Of a stretch of 64,000 nt of DNA, positions 61,397-64,000 are shown piece after piece. The stretch comes from Marchantia polymorpha subsp. ruderalis. Lineage: Eukaryota > Streptophyta > Marchantiopsida > Marchantiales > Marchantiaceae. Numbering within the stretch: position 1 is the first letter of the stretch; each line of letters opens with the position of its first letter. The stretch lies in contig AP031351.1 in assembly GCA_037833965.1 (NCBI GenBank), forward strand, positions 28,346,501 to 28,410,500, in the 5' to 3' direction. Both the position numbers and the translations under genes were made by a program. The notes below the pieces were generated by a model. It did no database searches and had not been told where the DNA came from. It was given only the letters and a program-made list of their open reading frames with translations.

Positions 61397-64000
61397 ATGG
61401 CAACCCAGACAGCAGTGACGAAAGGTGGCGGCGGGGACGCGATGAATAAGAAGCGCTATGAAGGGCGACTTACGCCTTACGTCTTATGCACAGTCGCCGT
61501 CGCAACATGTCTCTCGTTGGCAGGCGGTTATCAGATCAATATTGCAGGCACGATCCAGTATTTTCTGTCTTGCATCCCCTCGTTTCATTTCAAAGCTTTT
61601 TACTCTCTCTCACCTTCTGTCGTGTCCTGTTCAATCAGAGACTCTAAGTTCTTCTAACACTCCACGTTTCAAGATGATTGATTCCATTCTCACGTTCATA
61701 GCACAACGAGAATCACTGCCTTCAAACATCACTGCTACAGAATGTTCAAAATTCATGGAACGAGAAATTCTGAAGGGCTTTGGGTTTCAGAGTGACACAT
61801 CCTAGTGAATCTTGAAGAGTGTGAATCGACGTGTGTTTACATCGTTTGGAATGTGTGGGCCAACAGGAGGAGTGTCAGCCATGGACTCGTTTCTTAAAGA
61901 GTTCTTCCCGGATGTGTATCGAGGGAGGAGAAGCAAGAACAACTACTGCCGCTACGAGGACCAGTTTCTGCAGTTTTACACCTCGTCGCTGTACCTGGCA
62001 GCGCTGCTGAGTTGCATTACGACTCCCTACCCATCTCGCGTCTGGGGAAGGCGCAAAACGATTCTGCTGAGTGGCATCATCTTCATGGTGGGTACTTGTA
62101 TCGGCGCAGGTGCACTCAATATCGGCATGCTCCTCTCCGGTCGAATTCTCCAAGGTCTTGCCATCGGAATGAGTGTCCAGGTATGCCTCCAGCTGCACTG
62201 ACAGCTTCTGCTACGAAGGAACGAAGTAATCTGGACTCCTCTGTTCTCGCCATATTCTGATAAACTGGCAGTGCTGAAAACCTGATGGGTTCTGGTTTGC
62301 TGTCCTTTCTTCATTTTCTGATCAAATTGCAGAGCTGATTCCATTTCTTCGTGTGCTGCTGCTACCACTTGAAAACTCCTGTCCCTTGGTTTAGTCTCTG
62401 TGTGTTCGAATTAAATGGCAGAACTGAATCCATTCCTCCATGTGCTGCGGCTGCTGCTGATGCTACTGATGCTACGGATGCTACCGAAGATTAAATCCTG
62501 CCGATTGCTTCTTTCCCACCATTGGTTATCGAGTTGCAGGACCGAGTGAATCTGTGACTCTGTGGGCTGCTGCTTGTGTTGGCCAGATAGCACCCGTGTA
62601 CATAGCAGAAATGGCACCCGCGCACGCGAGGGGAGCTTTGATGGGAACCATCGAGGTGTCATTCTCGTTCGGGATCTTTGCAGCTGGAATTACGAGCTAC
62701 AAGGCGGAGACAATCGACCCTTGGGGATGGCGGCTGGCGTTGGGGATGGCAGGAGTGCCGGGCATGGTGTGGTTGTTGGGCGGGATCTTCCTGCCCGACA
62801 CACCGGCCAGCACTCTGCAGCGCGGATACCCGGAGAAAGCTCGAGAGATTCTGGAGAGAATTCGGGGAACTCCGGACGTGGACTTGGAGTTCCAACACAT
62901 CACCGAGGCCGTGCACAAAGCGCACTCGGTCACTTTCGATTTCAGAGCTCTGACGCAACGCCGCTACAGGCCGCAGATGATCGTCGGGGTGTGCATTCCC
63001 TTCTTCTTCCAGATGACTGGCGCCAACGCCGTCAGCTTCTACGCCCCGGTCTTCTTCCGATCCATGGGCCTCGGAGCCAAGTCCTCTCTGTACTCGAATG
63101 CCATCATCGGCGGCGTGAAGGTCATGTCCGCAGCATTAGCAGTTCGCTTCGTCGACAGATGGGGACGCAAAAACTTGCTCTATGAAGGCGGCATCCAGAT
63201 GTTCGTCTCCTTGGTCAGTACATGCCCTTTCCCCTCCTCGATCCCTTCGATTCCCCTCCCTATCATAAATCTAGCGATGGCCCCTTTCTCTCTTGGATGA
63301 TGAAATTCGCGTTCAGGTAAAATATTGTCAGAGAGGACAGAATCATATCGAGAGTCTGCAAAATTAGCATCACCGTTCAAATTGCAATCGGAAGCGAAGA
63401 CCAATCTGAGGGACAAGAGGAAATTATCAATTGCAGTAAGAACACAACGTCCTCGTCTTTGAATAGCTCAGCTCCACGAGCTGGAGCTATGACACGCTTT
63501 TGATTTGGACTGACTGGAGCGTGAGCTCGAGGCTCAGAGAACGGACAGAGTCTCACAAGATGTTTACGAAATCTGACTTATGGAAGATGGCGTCTGTGAA
63601 ATGTGTACAGATTACCATCGGTGCGCTTCTGCAGTACCAACTGGACCTCCACGACCCGCCCTCGAGAGTGGTGGCCATCTGCGTGGTGGTAGTGTTTTGC
63701 GTCTACGTGAGCGGCTTCACGTGGTCCTGGTCATCGCTGGCGATGGTGATCCCCGGTGAGATATTTCCCCTGGAGATTCGTTCAGCTGCCATGAGCTTGA
63801 ACGGGTTCTGCCTCTACATCGTCGGCTTCAACATCGCTCAGTGGTTCTACGTCATCCTCTGCGGCATGCGATTCGGCATCTTCTACTTCTTCGCGTTCTG
63901 GATCGCAGTCATGACCATTTTCGTGTTTGCCCTGGTCCCCGAAACCAAGGGTGTCGGTCTCGAGAGAACGCCAGTTCTGTTTGAACAGCATTGGTTCTGG
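61397..64000 (+). CDS. Divergent STP-type monosaccharide transporter, second copy (3' end outside window)
   Basis: Paralogue of the gene at 45016 with the same intron positions and phases. Exons are 61397-61547, 61867-62180 (314 bp, same as the paralogue), 62587-63213 (627 bp, same) and 63611 to beyond 64000. The frame is open at the window end after HWFW; about 19 codons and the stop are expected beyond. Seen are KRYEG, GGYQINIAGG, NNYC, WGRRK, SGRILQG, AEMAPAHARG, LPDTPAS, FFQMTGAN, DRWGRKN, TWSWSSLAM, LCGMRFG and PETKG. Canonical STP positions are altered: Gln46 for the proton-coupling Asp, Glu178, Phe296, Lys333 and Met409 in the sugar site. The first intron appears to start with GC rather than GT at 61548. 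Coding GC is lower than in the first copy, and the proteins differ at many positions, so the duplication is not recent. Confidence 0.9.

Noticed and set aside
1..64000. CRISPR arrays, bacterial operons, insertion sequences and rRNA genes
   Set aside because: No regularly spaced identical repeats with unique spacers, no bacterial gene organisation and no rRNA-like sequence were seen.

Overview
The window is nuclear DNA of a land plant. The genes encode a plastid nucleobase transporter, a thylakoid-lumen PsbP-domain protein, a plastid J-protein, a secreted class III peroxidase and STP-type sugar transporters, and nearly all are split by GT-AG introns (about 100-700 bp, one of 2.1 kb). Compact genes in long non-coding stretches, very GC-rich exons beside AT-rich islands, and divergent transporter paralogues make a bryophyte (perhaps a liverwort) my best guess. 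I cannot fix the species from sequence alone.

Layout. 1-2.5 kb: no gene seen. 2.57-4.07 kb (+): a five-exon p31comet/MAD2L1-binding-protein-like gene. 5.7-7.84 kb (-): a three-exon NCS1 nucleobase transporter. 9.3-12.2 kb: an AT-rich island with decayed reading frames. 12.5-13.9 kb (+): PsbP-domain protein with a Tat-type lumen signal. 14.55-18.47 kb (-): five-exon chloroplast J-domain protein with a repeat-filled fourth intron. 20.1-23.1 kb (+): four-exon organellar (probably mitochondrial) translation initiation factor IF-2. 25.26-25.86 kb (-): single-exon OsmC-family protein. 27.9-28.9 kb (+): relic of a sugar transporter gene. 29.6-31.2 kb (-): four-exon class III peroxidase. 34.3-37.6 kb: retroelement debris with tandem repeats. 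45.0-47.5 kb (+): complete four-exon sugar-transporter-like gene. 47.5-61.4 kb: no convincing gene; AT-rich island at about 55-58 kb. 61.4-64.0 kb (+): second sugar-transporter paralogue, cut by the window end about 20 codons before its expected stop.

How the genes relate. This is ordinary eukaryotic gene order, not an operon. The one real cluster is the three sugar-transporter-like loci, all on the + strand, starting about 17 kb apart and sharing intron positions and phases. The two intact copies have lost most of the residues that bind hexose and couple protons in canonical STPs. The relic keeps the canonical proton-coupling motif. I consider this the most interesting content of the window. 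Exon borders throughout are my own inference from splice motifs, phase and protein continuity.
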